Assembly (NCBI RefSeq): GCF_003944755.1
Contig: NZ_RWGU01000044.1
Coordinates: 113,286 to 177,285, forward strand
From: Rhodovulum robiginosum
GTDB taxonomy: Bacteria; Pseudomonadota; Alphaproteobacteria; Rhodobacterales; Rhodobacteraceae
Length of the DNA: 64,000 nt
Direction of reading: 5' to 3'
The notes under the pieces are model-generated. The model was given only the letters and a program-made list of their open reading frames with translations, ran no database searches and was not told the DNA's origin. The position numbers and the translations under genes are program-made. Each line of letters begins with the position of its first letter. Within the stretch, counting starts at the first letter, position 1. Below, piece by piece: positions 1 to 9,656 of the stretch.

Positions 1-2
1 GT

Positions 3-344
3 GACCATGGCCTGCGTTCGCCGCCGACGTTCCCAACGTTCGATTTCTTTGACTTCGATAGCCGTCTCGCGACGAGCGCCAAGACCCTCGACACCCGAGC
101 GCCCACCTATGCAGATCGCCCGAGCCGCATCTTTGGCAGGCTGCGGGACTACATCGACCGGATCGAGCGGTTCGAACAGGGCAGCAGCGGCGTCTTCCGG
201 ATACGGCCGGGCCAGATCGAACGGCGCCGGCTGGAACTGGCGGTGCCATTCGACACGACACCTGAACAGGCAATACAAATTCAACGCGCCATCGACTATG
301 CTATCGATCGCGGGATCGAGGTGAACGTGAGGTTCGTGCAATGA
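3..344 (+). CDS. C-terminal end of a CDI-type polymorphic nuclease toxin (5' end outside window)
   Basis: The open frame entering the window and ending at 344 encodes 113 residues and is not preceded by a start here. It contains a SAKTLDT segment, an FGRLRDYIDRI helix, a beta-rich stretch and an AIDYAIDRGIEVNVRF ending. From memory this matches the endonuclease-type toxin domain at the C-terminus of CdiA/Rhs-like proteins (CdiA_C group), where the Lys of the SAKT motif belongs to a PD-(D/E)XK-like nuclease core. Its stop overlaps the next start by 4 bp (ATGA), the usual toxin-immunity arrangement. The delivery part of the protein cannot be seen, so whether it is carried by a CdiA, Rhs, VgrG or PAAR protein is unknown. 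Confidence 0.6.
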   Translation, partial: DHGLRSPPTFPTFDFFDFDSRLATSAKTLDTRAPTYADRPSRIFGRLRDYIDRIERFEQGSSGVFRIRPGQIERRRLELAVPFDTTPEQAIQIQRAIDYAIDRGIEVNVRFVQ

Positions 345-904
345 GCTTTGAAAAAGCGCTGGCTCAGATGAAAGCTCAGAATGCGCGGAAGCCGAAGCCG
401 CCCCCCCCGCCGCCGCCCGCTGAAAGCAGAGAGGCGACCGTCGAGGCCTATCGACAGTTCACGCATGTGTTCTCGCAGGCTGTTTACAGTGCGGCGGTTG
501 GCGACCCCAAGGGCTATGCGGCGTTTCTCGATGCAGAACCTGCGCGCGAGGATCTCGGTAGGGCGTTGCATGATGCGCTTGCCGCGAGCCGCTTCATCAC
601 CCCCGACCATCCCGAATGGGACACCGTTATGCGCCCGCCGACCGCAGACGAGATCAAGGCGCGGGAAGACGACCTGAAACGCCGCGCCGGTGTGAAAACC
701 AACAAGGCTCTCTACAAAGGTGTGGGAAGTGTTGCAGTCACCCTACAGGATGGACAGATCGAACTGAGTCCTTTGCGCCACCGCGGCCGCGGAGCTTGGG
801 AAGGGATCAGGGGACACGAGCCAAGACGGTTGCCGGCCTCTGTCTCAGACGCCGAGCTCGGCGACGCCGTAACTGCGGCCATCGAGATCAGCAGAAATTC
901 GTAA
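341..904 (+). CDS. probable contact-dependent inhibition immunity protein (CdiI-like)
   Basis: A 187-residue protein starting at the ATG that overlaps the toxin stop. It has a low-complexity Lys/Pro-rich N-terminus (about residues 15-27), a helical middle and a C-terminal part with SVAVTLQDGQIEL followed by LPASVSDAELGDAV. That C-terminal pattern (beta hairpin with DGxIEL, then a helix such as SDAELG) is what I recall for the CdiI_3-type family of CDI immunity proteins. No signal peptide is visible, as expected for a cytoplasmic inhibitor of the toxin encoded just upstream. The family call rests on recall and position; the direct evidence is the 4-bp coupling and the motif. Confidence 0.55.
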   Translation: MSFEKALAQMKAQNARKPKPPPPPPPAESREATVEAYRQFTHVFSQAVYSAAVGDPKGYAAFLDAEPAREDLGRALHDALAASRFITPDHPEWDTVMRPPTADEIKAREDDLKRRAGVKTNKALYKGVGSVAVTLQDGQIELSPLRHRGRGAWEGIRGHEPRRLPASVSDAELGDAVTAAIEISRNS

Positions 905-1012
905 GACATTGATAAGAATATATATTGGTCCGCGGCGTTGATTGTCGGAAAGGTGGAGAACGTCCGATCCCGGTCCCGTCCTGTCCGCCATTTTCCACCT
1001 CTGCTTCCTGCA

Positions 1013-1453
1013 ATGAGTGGGCAGATGCACCCCCAACCTCCTACTTGCGATCAATACCTCGCTCGTGCGGAAGATTTCGTTCGGAATGCTGCGGTTGTTT
1101 GCAGCCAGCCACGTAGTGGGTGGTTGCCGTCCGCCTGTCTTCTCCTCGGCTTCGCTTGCGAACTGCTTGCCAAGCGTCGCCTTTTAAGAAGGGCATCACG
1201 AAGGAGCGACTTAGAACTTCGCCGTAGGATCATGACATCTGGCAGATGTGGCGGTCGGAAACGACGCTGTTCGACGAAGCCCAGGACCTCGCCCGAGCCT
1301 ATCTGCAACGCCCGAACCCGAACCGCGCCGATACCGGCTTTGACTGGCCGCTTCGTCTTGAACATTGGCGAACGTCACTTTGCCGACCCGAAAGCGATGA
1401 CGGTAATCCTTGGCGCGATCATCAAGCGAGACCGCAGCGCACCGAGTGGATGA
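1013..1453 (+). pseudogene. frameshifted remnant of an uncharacterised helical protein
   Basis: Starting at ATG 1013 the frame reads a coherent helical segment (CDQYLARAEDFVRNAA, then LLGFACELLAKRRLL) up to about 1185. A +1 shift is then needed to continue as KKGITKERLRTSP, which hits a TAG at about 1231-1233. In that same frame coherent sequence resumes with [25 protein letters not shown] to about 1370, and a further shift appears to recover a plausible ending near 1453. The pieces join at matching positions, so this is a decayed gene with at least two frameshifts and one nonsense codon. The parent family is not recognised; the helical layout recalls HEPN-like proteins, but that is only an impression. 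Confidence 0.55.
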
Positions 1454-1527
1454 AAGCGCTTTGCGCTTGTGAGTCGATTTTCCAGCCACTACCCCAAAGG
1501 GACCCATCGCCTTTCAGGGAGGACGCG

Positions 1528-2889
1528 ATGACCCAGCAGGATCGGCCCGGCGGCCTGACCCGTGCCGCCAGCCCCGGCGGGCCGCACCGGGGCTACATGC
1601 CCGGCTTCGGCAACGATTTCGAGACAGAGGCCCTGCCCGGCGCCCTGCCCCAGGGCATGAACAGCCCGCAGAAATGCGCCTACGGGCTTTACGGCGAACA
1701 GCTTTCGGGCACCGCCTTCACCGCGCCCAGCCACCAGAACGAGCGCACCTGGTGCTATCGCATCCGCCCCTCGGTCAAGCATTCGCGCCGCTATGCCGAG
1801 CTTGACCTTCCCTACTGGCGCAGCGCCCCCGACATCAGGCCCGGCATCGTCAGCCTCGGCCAGTTCCGCTGGGACCCGGTGCCGATGGAGGACGCGCCGC
1901 TGACCTGGCTGACGGGCATGCGCACCATGACCACGGCAGGCGACGTCAACACCCAGACCGGCATGGCCGCGCATATCTACCTCGTCACCCGCTCGATGGA
2001 GGATGCCTATTTCTACTCCGCCGACAGCGAGCTTCTGGTCGTGCCCCAAGAGGGGCGGCTGCGGTTTTGCACCGAGTTGGGGGTGATCGATGCGGGGCCG
2101 CAGGACATCGCCCTGATCCCCCGCGGCATGGTCTACCGCGTCGAGGTGCTGGAGGGCCCCGCCCGCGGCTTTGTCTGCGAGAATTACGGGCAGAAGTTCG
2201 ACCTGCCCGGGCGCGGGCCGATCGGCGCCAATTGCATGGCCAACCGCCGCGATTTCAAGACGCCCGTCGCGGCGTTCGAGGACCGCGAGGTGCCCTCGAC
2301 CGTCACGGTCAAATGGGGCGGGCGGTTCTTCGTCACCGAGATCGGGCAAAGCCCGCTCGACGTGGTGGCGTGGCACGGCAATTACGCGCCCTGCAAGTAT
2401 GATTTGTCGACCTATTGCCCGGTCGGCGCGGTGCTGTTCGACCACCCCGACCCGTCGATCTTTACCGTGCTGACGGCACCCTCGGGCGTACCGGGCACCG
2501 CCAATATCGACTTCGTGCTGTTCCGCGAACGCTGGCTGGTGGCCGAAGGCACCTTTCGCCCGCCCTGGTACCACCGCAACGTCATGTCGGAGCTGATGGG
2601 CAACATCTACGGCCAGTACGATGCCAAGCCGCAGGGATTCGTCCCCGGCGGGATGAGCCTGCACAACATGATGCTGCCGCACGGCCCCGACCGCGAGGCG
2701 TTCGAGGGCGCGTCCAATGCCGAGCTGAACCCGCAAAAGCTCGACAACACGATGTCGTTCATGTTCGAGACGCGCTTTCCCCAGCATCTGACTGAATTCG
2801 CAGCGAAAGAGGCGCCCTTGCAGGATGACTACATCGACTGCTGGGATAGCCTGGAAAAGAAGTTCGACGGCACGCCGGGGGTGAAATGA
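1528..2889 (+). CDS. hmgA: homogentisate 1,2-dioxygenase
   Basis: A 453-residue protein, normal length for the family. It opens the aromatic ring of homogentisate to maleylacetoacetate using Fe(II) and O2 in tyrosine/phenylalanine degradation. Start 1528 is chosen because AGGGAGG (1516-1522) sits 5 bp upstream and the protein then begins just before the family hallmark [20 protein letters not shown]. The iron ligands align with human His335/Glu341/His371 as His349, Glu355 (in WYHRNVMSE) and His385 (in LPHGPD), with identical spacing. It is followed 19 bp later by an FAH-family hydrolase, so the two act in consecutive parts of the homogentisate pathway. No maleylacetoacetate isomerase gene is seen nearby. 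Confidence 0.96.
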   Translation: MTQQDRPGGLTRAASPGGPHRGYMPGFGNDFETEALPGALPQGMNSPQKCAYGLYGEQLSGTAFTAPSHQNERTWCYRIRPSVKHSRRYAELDLPYWRSAPDIRPGIVSLGQFRWDPVPMEDAPLTWLTGMRTMTTAGDVNTQTGMAAHIYLVTRSMEDAYFYSADSELLVVPQEGRLRFCTELGVIDAGPQDIALIPRGMVYRVEVLEGPARGFVCENYGQKFDLPGRGPIGANCMANRRDFKTPVAAFEDREVPSTVTVKWGGRFFVTEIGQSPLDVVAWHGNYAPCKYDLSTYCPVGAVLFDHPDPSIFTVLTAPSGVPGTANIDFVLFRERWLVAEGTFRPPWYHRNVMSELMGNIYGQYDAKPQGFVPGGMSLHNMMLPHGPDREAFEGASNAELNPQKLDNTMSFMFETRFPQHLTEFAAKEAPLQDDYIDCWDSLEKKFDGTPGVK

Positions 2890-2908
2890 CCGGGCCGGGT
2901 CCGATGCG

Positions 2909-3868
2909 ATGAAGGTCGCCACGCTGAACGACGGCACGCCCGACGGGCGGCTGGTGGCGGTCTCGGACGACCTGACGACCCAGCGCGCCTGCACCGAGCC
3001 GACGCTGCAGGCCGCGCTCGACAGCGACCGCCTCGTCCCGGCCTACGAGGAACGCCCCTTCGCGCCCGCGCTCTGCGCCGCGCCGCTGCCGCGGGCCTAC
3101 CAGTTCCTCGACGGGTCGGCCTATGTCAACCACGTCGCCCTTGTCCGGCAGGCGCGCGGCGCCGCGATGCCAGGCCGGTTCTGGACCGACCCGCTGATGT
3201 ACCAGGGCGCCTCTGACGGGTGCCTCGGGCCGACCGAGGACATCGTGGCCGACCCCGCATGGGGCCCAGACTTCGAGGCCGAGATCGCGGTGATCACCGG
3301 GTATGTGCCCCAAGGCGCCAACCGGGATCAGGCTGCCGCTTCAATTCGTTACGTGATGCTCTGCAACGACATCTCGCTCAGGGCGCTCATCCCCGACGAG
3401 CTGGCCAAGGGCTTCGGCTTCGTCCAGTCGAAACCCGCCAGCGCGTTTTCCCCGGTCGCCGTCGCGGTCGATGCCTGCCCCGGCTGGCGCGACGGCAGGC
3501 TGCACGGCACGCTGTCGGTCGATCTGAACGGCGCCCCCTTCGGCCGGGTCGAGGCGGGCGAAGACATGACTTTCGGCTTTCCCGCGCTGATCGCCCATGC
3601 CGCCCGCACCCGCAGCCTGGCCCCCGGCACCATCGTCGGCTCGGGCACGGTGTCGAACCGGGGCGCGGATGGCGGGCCGGGCGCGCCCGTGGCCGATGGC
3701 GGGCGCGGCTATGCCTGCATCGCCGAACAGCGCATGGTAGAGACGATTCTGACCGGCGCGCCGCGCACGCCCTTCCTGTCGCCCGGCGACCGGGTGCGGA
3801 TCTGGATGGACGACGCAGAGGGCCGCTCGATTTTCGGCACCCTGGACCAGGAGGTGAGAGCCCCATGA
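2909..3868 (+). CDS. fumarylacetoacetate hydrolase family protein
   Basis: A 319-residue FAH-fold hydrolase. FAH-family enzymes cleave C-C bonds of 3-keto acids such as fumarylacetoacetate using Mg2+ or Ca2+. The C-terminal FAH domain (about residues 65-315) shows the metal-binding acidic cluster DFEAEIAVI and LCNDISLR, and the SGTVSNR turn. It is shorter than the ~420-residue eukaryotic FAH and matches the bacterial type found beside hmgA. Together with hmgA it should convert homogentisate to fumarate and acetoacetate, with the isomerase step encoded elsewhere or spontaneous via fumarylpyruvate-like chemistry (inference). Its stop overlaps the next start (ATGA, 3865-3868), indicating coupling. 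Confidence 0.88.
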   Translation: MKVATLNDGTPDGRLVAVSDDLTTQRACTEPTLQAALDSDRLVPAYEERPFAPALCAAPLPRAYQFLDGSAYVNHVALVRQARGAAMPGRFWTDPLMYQGASDGCLGPTEDIVADPAWGPDFEAEIAVITGYVPQGANRDQAAASIRYVMLCNDISLRALIPDELAKGFGFVQSKPASAFSPVAVAVDACPGWRDGRLHGTLSVDLNGAPFGRVEAGEDMTFGFPALIAHAARTRSLAPGTIVGSGTVSNRGADGGPGAPVADGGRGYACIAEQRMVETILTGAPRTPFLSPGDRVRIWMDDAEGRSIFGTLDQEVRAP

Positions 3869-4815
3869 GCAAGACATTCGCCTCGGCCGGCGACCTGACG
3901 CCCAAGACGATATCCTTCACCGAGGTCGGCGAGGGGCTCTGGGCCTTTACCGCCGAGGGCGACCCCAACAGCGGCGTCATCATCGGCGAGGACAGCGTCA
4001 TGGTGATCGACGCCCAGGCCACGCCGCGACTGGCGGGCATGGTGGTCGACAAGATCCGCACCGTCACCGACAAGCCGATCAGCCACGTCGTGCTGACCCA
4101 TTACCACGCGGTGCGGGTGTTGGGCGCCTCGGCCTATGACGCGCAGGACATCGTGATGGGCGCCGCCGCACGGGCGATGGTGGCCGAGCGCGGACAAGAG
4201 GATTGGGAAAGCGAGTTCGCCCGCTTCCCCCGCCTTTTCGAGGGGCACGAAAGCATCCCGGGCCTGACCTGGCCCACGCTGACCTTCACCGACCGGATGA
4301 CCGTCTACCTTGGCCGGCGCCGGGTCGACCTGATGCATCTGGGCCGCGCCCACACGGCGGGCGATATCGTGGCGCACGTCCCCGACGCGGGCGTGATGTT
4401 CACCGGCGATATCGTCGAATACCATTCCGCCTGCTATTGCGGCGACGCTCATCTGCAGGACTGGCCCGCCACGCTGGACGCGATCCGGGCCTTCGATCTC
4501 GACGCGATCGCGCCGGGGCGCGGCGATGCGCTTGTCGGGCGCGAGATGGTCGACGCCGCGCTGGACAACACCGCCGATTTCGTCACCTCCACCTACCGCG
4601 CGGTGGCGCGTGTCGCGCAGGGCGGCGGCACGCTGGCCGAGGCGATGGCGGCGGCCCGCGCCGCCTGCGACCCGAAATTCGGCGATTACGCGATTTACGA
4701 GCATTGCCTGCCCTTCAACGTCGCGCGCGCCTATGACGAGGCGCTGGGGATCGACACGCCCCGCATCTGGACGGCCGAGCGCGACCGGCAGATGTGGGCG
4801 GCCCTGCAGGGCTGA
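3865..4815 (+). CDS. MBL-fold metallo-hydrolase-like protein with an incomplete metal site
   Basis: A 316-residue metallo-beta-lactamase fold protein translationally coupled to the FAH-family gene. The classical THxHxDH motif is present as THYHAVR (His79, His81, then Val83 and Arg84). His163 (AHTAGD) and Asp182 (FTGD) are kept, but the last His of the usual PGHG is Arg219 (PGRG). Three ligands normally forming the second metal site are therefore replaced, while the first site (His79, His81, His163, Asp182) is intact. This predicts a one-metal enzyme or a binding protein. Position implies a role in homogentisate or related aromatic breakdown; the substrate cannot be told. The start is fixed by the overlap with the upstream stop. 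Confidence 0.85.
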   Translation: MSKTFASAGDLTPKTISFTEVGEGLWAFTAEGDPNSGVIIGEDSVMVIDAQATPRLAGMVVDKIRTVTDKPISHVVLTHYHAVRVLGASAYDAQDIVMGAAARAMVAERGQEDWESEFARFPRLFEGHESIPGLTWPTLTFTDRMTVYLGRRRVDLMHLGRAHTAGDIVAHVPDAGVMFTGDIVEYHSACYCGDAHLQDWPATLDAIRAFDLDAIAPGRGDALVGREMVDAALDNTADFVTSTYRAVARVAQGGGTLAEAMAAARAACDPKFGDYAIYEHCLPFNVARAYDEALGIDTPRIWTAERDRQMWAALQG

Positions 4816-4819
4816 GCGG

Positions 4820-6190
4820 CTAGAGCCGCCGGGTAGGCACGTCGTAGACGGCCAGGTTATGCGCCAGCGACAGCTTGCGGCGCAGGTCTTCGCCGGCGCG
4901 CACGGCGTCGTCGCGGTGCCAGCGCCGCACCAGCCCCGCGCCCGCCCGCCCACGATAAAGCGCGGCATTGGTGGGCGTGCTCTGCAACAGTTCGGGGGCC
5001 GGCCGCAGCATGGCCGGCGGCGGCGGCGCGGCGCGGCCCGACAGCCGCGCCGACGCCGCAGCGGCCAGGTGTTCCCCGAAGGCGTCGATGCGCGCCCGCA
5101 CCCGCGCCATGCCCTCGGCCACCTCGGCCCGCGCCGCACCGGGCGCGGCGAGGATGGCATCGGCGCGCGCGGCCAGCGCCTCGGGCCGGTCATGTTCCAG
5201 CACGGGGATGTCGCAGCCCATCAGGGCCGACAGCCCCTCGGCCTTGTGCGAATTGCCCGCGGTCGGGATCACCGGCGTGCCCTGCGACAGCGCCGAGACC
5301 GAACTGTGATAGCGCCCGCCCACCACCAGCGCGGCCCCCTTCAGCACGGGCAGCAGGGCGCGAAAATCGGGCGCGTCGCGGGACGAGATCGCGCGGCAGG
5401 CCGCCGGCCCCCAGGCCGCCACGGCACTGTCGTAAAGCGCCCGGTCAAGCGGGCGGGAATAGAGGAAAACCGGCATCAGACCGTGGGCGTCGGCGATGCG
5501 TTTGAGCCCGTCGAGATAGGCGGCCACGTCATAGCCCGCCAGCGCCGCCGATCCGGTGACGCAGAAATACCCGCCCGACGGCAGCCCGGCCGGTGGGCGG
5601 GTTGCGTCCTGCGGCGCCACGAACGCCATGTCGGGGCACAAGAGCGCGCCCTCCAGCCCCAGCCCCCGGACCAGCGAATAGGACCGGAACTCGCGCAATG
5701 CGACCATGTCGAACCCGCCGAAGATCGCCCGCGCGCGCGCCGCATCCGCCGCGCTTTCGGTCACGAAGGACTGGTTGAGGCTGAACACCGGCTTGCCGTA
5801 GAGATGGCGCGCCAGCACCGGCAGGGTGAAAAACGCCACCCGCCGGTAAAGCGCGGGCGCGCCCATCGTCCCCTCGCCCTGGAAGACCACCAGATCGGCC
5901 CCGCGCACCCGGTCGAGCAGCGGGCCGAAGCGCCGCGCGGCCAGCCCTTCGAGAAAGCGAAGGTCGTCGGCTGCGGGCGCCGGGTCGCCCTGGATCGCCG
6001 CGATCCGCGCCCCGTGGCGGCGCTCGATCGCGCGGTCGATCCGGTGGCGCGGCAGGAACGGCACGACCGACAGCTCGCGCAGGCCCACGGGCGCCAGCCG
6101 GCGCGCCAGAAACGCGTGCAGGCCCCAGCTTGTGGCCTGGCAGCCCCAGTTCTCGCGCCCGCCGGTAAAGTTCAGAATGACCGCTTTCAT
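4820..6190 (-). CDS. polysaccharide pyruvyl transferase family protein
   Basis: A 456-residue cytoplasmic protein of the PF04230 type. Such enzymes add pyruvate ketal groups from PEP to sugars of exopolysaccharides or cell-wall glycans. Seen here are the N-terminal NFTGGRENWGCQATSWGLHAFL segment, a SLNQSFVTE strand in the middle, and the C-terminal GRYHSSVSALSQGTPVIP motif followed by SHKAEGL, which is the most conserved part of the family. No other glycan gene lies nearby: the gene is convergent with the MBL gene (4 bp apart) and separated from the MoeA-like gene by about 100 bp. The acceptor sugar is unknown. Confidence 0.85.
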   Translation of the reverse strand: MKAVILNFTGGRENWGCQATSWGLHAFLARRLAPVGLRELSVVPFLPRHRIDRAIERRHGARIAAIQGDPAPAADDLRFLEGLAARRFGPLLDRVRGADLVVFQGEGTMGAPALYRRVAFFTLPVLARHLYGKPVFSLNQSFVTESAADAARARAIFGGFDMVALREFRSYSLVRGLGLEGALLCPDMAFVAPQDATRPPAGLPSGGYFCVTGSAALAGYDVAAYLDGLKRIADAHGLMPVFLYSRPLDRALYDSAVAAWGPAACRAISSRDAPDFRALLPVLKGAALVVGGRYHSSVSALSQGTPVIPTAGNSHKAEGLSALMGCDIPVLEHDRPEALAARADAILAAPGAARAEVAEGMARVRARIDAFGEHLAAAASARLSGRAAPPPPAMLRPAPELLQSTPTNAALYRGRAGAGLVRRWHRDDAVRAGEDLRRKLSLAHNLAVYDVPTRRL

Positions 6191-6293
6191 CGCCGCGCCC
6201 TTCTAGGCCAGCGCCGGCCCCGCGTCCACGGCTTGCACGGATTACGGCCATCACGGACAGGGCGCCGCCCGCGGCCCGGCGCGCCCGAGGCCA

Positions 6294-7291
6294 CTACCCT
6301 TCGCGCGGCTGCGGGCGCGAGGGGATTTCCTTGAGAAGGCCACCCACCCCCATCGCCGCGACCGCGTCGTCGCCGACCGTCAGCCCGCAGGCCACCCGCT
6401 CCAGCACCCAGTCGGCGCCGTTCAGCGCGGGGCTGCGCGCGCAGCCCGGCAGGCCGATCACCGGCCGCCCCGCAAGATCGCCCAGGAACAACAGGTTGCC
6501 GGGGTCCACCGGCATGCCAAAGCGCATCACCCGCCCGCCCGCGGCGCGCAGCGCCTCGGGGCCGGTGTCATGCGCGTCGGAGGTGGCCGAGCCGGTCAGG
6601 ATCAGCGCCATGTCGCCGGGCAGCGCCGCCAGCGCCGCGGCCATGGGGCCGACCGCGTGGGGCACCGTCTCGACCGCGCCGAGCGCGATGCCGAGCGCAT
6701 CGAGCCGGGCCGCCACCGCCGCCCGGCCCTTCTCGGCCAGGCCGGGCTTTTGCCCCGGCACCTCCGACAGGATCAGCCCCGCCGTTTTCAGCCGCACCCT
6801 GTGCACCCTCAGCGCCCCCGGCGCCGCGTCGCAGGCCGTGGCCAGCGCGGCGCCGGGCACCGCGTAGGGGATGATCTTGACCGTCCCGGCCAACAGCCCC
6901 GGCGTGACCCGCGTCAGCGGCGCGAGGGTGGCCAGCGTAATGCCCGGATCGACCCGGTTCAGCGCATGAATGGCAGCGGTATCGAGCCCGATCACGCCCG
7001 CCGCGTCGGCGTGCAGGTTGACCCGCCCCCGCGCCGCCGGCCCGACCCGCAGCCCGGCGGCCGCCGGGTCCGGCACCAGAGCGCGGGCCAGCTGCGCGGC
7101 CGCGGCATCCTCGGCCAGGTCGCCGGGGTCGAGACGGGCCACCGTCACCTCGGACACCCCGGCCGCGCGCAAGGCGGCAAGCTCGTCCTCGCCCAGCACC
7201 AGGCCCTTTTTCAGCACGCGCCCCTCCAGCCGCTGGGAATGCGCCAGAACCGCCCCCGCGGCCTCGTCCAACGGTACCGGACCGAACCGCA

Positions 7292-7292
<1 letters not shown>
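6294..7292 (-). CDS. molybdopterin-binding protein (MoeA/MogA-like domain)
   Basis: A 332-residue protein with the start pattern of molybdopterin-binding proteins found beside XdhC (MRFGPVPLDEAAGAVLAHS, then KGLVLGEDELAALRAAG) and a C-terminal MoCF-type domain: ILTGSATSDAHDTGPEALRAAGG and GRPVIGLPGCARSPALNGADWVLERV. In relatives this half can be fused to a MobA-like nucleotidyltransferase; that part is absent here. The likely role is in inserting or modifying molybdenum cofactor for hydroxylases of the xanthine dehydrogenase family. Its start overlaps the xdhC stop by ATGA, so the two proteins are made together. The nearest candidate client is the molybdenum hydroxylase at 37-40.6 kb. Confidence 0.8.
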
Positions 7293-8278
<986 letters not shown>

Positions 8279-8332
8279 GTGTCGTCCTCCCTGCCCCGAT
8301 CATGGCGCGCCCCGCGGTTCGGGACCAGACGC

Positions 8333-8366
8333 AAAAAAACGCCGCGGGCGCCCGGCCCGCGGCGTT
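8333..8366 (-). terminator. Rho-independent terminator after the yeeE/yedE pair
   Basis: Read on the minus strand, an 11-bp perfect stem (AACGCCGCGGG with its complement) closes a 7-nt loop and is followed directly by seven T residues. It lies 47 bp past the stop of the second yeeE gene and 55 bp before xdhC. The stem closely resembles the one of the terminator at 9686-9720, differing mainly in the loop. Confidence 0.88.
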
Positions 8367-8412
8367 ACAGGGTCCCGCGGGCCGATGGCCCGCGGCGCGG
8401 CACGAGGCCGGT

Positions 8413-9009
8413 TTACTCGGCCGGCGTCTCGGCGCCGCCAAGCGGCGCGCGGCGGCCCTTGATTCGCTTGGGCAGGATGAACGCGATCACGATGAAGGCC
8501 GCGCCGACGGCGATGCCCGCCAGATCGCCCTGCAGCGTCGGAATCGCCGCCGGGTAGTCCGCGCCGGGCACGGCCCCCAGCGTCCATTTCTCGCCCTCCA
8601 GCATCCCGAGGTCGGCCCAGAACGGATAGCTCAGCATATAGGCTGCCGCGCCCAGAAGGCCCCCGGCCACGAAGAACAGCGCGTCGATCCGGCCCGAGGC
8701 CAGCGCGCAGACGCCGGTGCCCGGGCAATAGCCCGCCAGCGCCCAGCCCAGGCCCAGCATGATACCGCCGATGAAGACGCCGACATAGGCGGTCTTGACC
8801 GACATGTGGGCGACCTCGACGAGGCCCAGCATCTGCCCGCCGAAAAGCAGCACGGAGGCCACGCCGATGGCCAGCAGGATGGTCTTCATCAGGTGCAGGT
8901 TGGTCAGGTTCAGCATCCGGCCGATCCAGTTGGGGTTGGTCGCCCCGATCCGGTCGAGAACCGTGCCGAAGGCGGCGCCGATGACGATGGCAAGTGCGAT
9001 CTGCAACAT
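8413..9009 (-). CDS. YeeE/YedE family sulfur transport protein (second of pair)
   Basis: A 198-residue inner-membrane protein with about five hydrophobic segments and the family signature GLGWALAGYCPGTGVCALASGR, whose Cys residues line the thiosulfate/sulfur pathway in YeeE-type channels. It corresponds to the C-terminal half of long YeeE proteins, or to PmpB of the two-gene type. Relatives import thiosulfate or polysulfide-type sulfur, or export sulfur species; the direction is not readable here. It starts 3 bp after the stop of its partner, so the two halves are surely cotranslated and should form one channel. A terminator follows at 8333-8366. Confidence 0.88.
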   Translation of the reverse strand: MLQIALAIVIGAAFGTVLDRIGATNPNWIGRMLNLTNLHLMKTILLAIGVASVLLFGGQMLGLVEVAHMSVKTAYVGVFIGGIMLGLGWALAGYCPGTGVCALASGRIDALFFVAGGLLGAAAYMLSYPFWADLGMLEGEKWTLGAVPGADYPAAIPTLQGDLAGIAVGAAFIVIAFILPKRIKGRRAPLGGAETPAE

Positions 9010-9012
9010 GGC

Positions 9013-9564
9013 TCAGGCCTCCCTGTTGAAGAGGTAGATCGCGGCCGGAAACGCCGCCATGAAGGCGCCGAGCGCGAAGATGTAGCCCGAGACCGAGGTC
9101 TGCATCATCCCCGACATCATGTGCCCCGAGGTGCAGCCGCCCGCCAGCCGCGCGCCGTAAAGCACGATGAAACCGCCGACGAAGGCCGCGATCCAGCGTT
9201 TCAGCACGTTGCCGCCGAAATTCGCGCGCCAGAGCGCGGGCACCATGTATTCGCCCTTCGGCACGCCGCCGCGCAGCACCGAGGACAGCCCCGCCCCCAG
9301 CATCATCGCGCCGACGAAGACGAAGGAATAGTTCAGCGGGTTGGCGACGGATGCCGCGTATTTCCCGTCGGACTTGGCGAGATAGGCATTGGTCGAGGTA
9401 TACCCATCCTCGGTCTGGGTGACGACATCGGGTGACTGGATATCCCAGCCGATCCCGTCGAGGATGACGAATTGCGTCGAGACGCCGATCGGTTTGACCA
9501 GCAGCACGGCGATGAAAAAGACGAGCCCTAGAAGCAGCCCGCCCCATTTCCAGTTGAGCACCAT
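9013..9564 (-). CDS. YeeE/YedE family sulfur transport protein (first of pair)
   Basis: A 183-residue membrane protein with four to five hydrophobic segments. The hallmark GARLAGGCTSGHMMSGMMQ carries the conserved Cys expected for the N-terminal half of YeeE/PmpA-type channels. A polar loop of about 60 residues follows the first membrane span. Start 9564 is chosen because GGGAGG lies just upstream and the protein then begins MVLNWKWGG before the first span; an upstream in-frame start at 9651 would put non-family sequence in front and run through the operator. Transcription is probably controlled by the FNR box (9657-9670) and the inverted repeats at 9602-9626. Confidence 0.88.
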   Translation of the reverse strand: MVLNWKWGGLLLGLVFFIAVLLVKPIGVSTQFVILDGIGWDIQSPDVVTQTEDGYTSTNAYLAKSDGKYAASVANPLNYSFVFVGAMMLGAGLSSVLRGGVPKGEYMVPALWRANFGGNVLKRWIAAFVGGFIVLYGARLAGGCTSGHMMSGMMQTSVSGYIFALGAFMAAFPAAIYLFNREA

Positions 9565-9601
9565 GGGGACCTCCCACCCTTCTTTTAGCGGTAGCCAAGT
9601 G

Positions 9602-9626
9602 ACGCGAATTATTCGCGTAATCGAAT
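9602..9626 (-). promoter_or_regulatory. overlapping operators before the yeeE pair (SqrR/BigR-like)
   Basis: Two overlapping inverted repeats lie 38-62 bp before the yeeE start. One is a perfect 17-bp palindrome, ACGCGAATTATTCGCGT (9602-9618). The other is ATTC-N8-GAAT (9611-9626), which is the consensus I recall for SqrR, the persulfide-sensing ArsR-family repressor of Rhodobacter; BigR/YgaV relatives control similar sulfur genes. The site lies between the FNR box and the coding start, where a repressor would block transcription. No ArsR-family gene is present in the window, so the regulator would act from elsewhere. Confidence 0.6.
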
Positions 9627-9656
9627 TTGATCTCGGCAAGAGGTTGACCACGGGCC

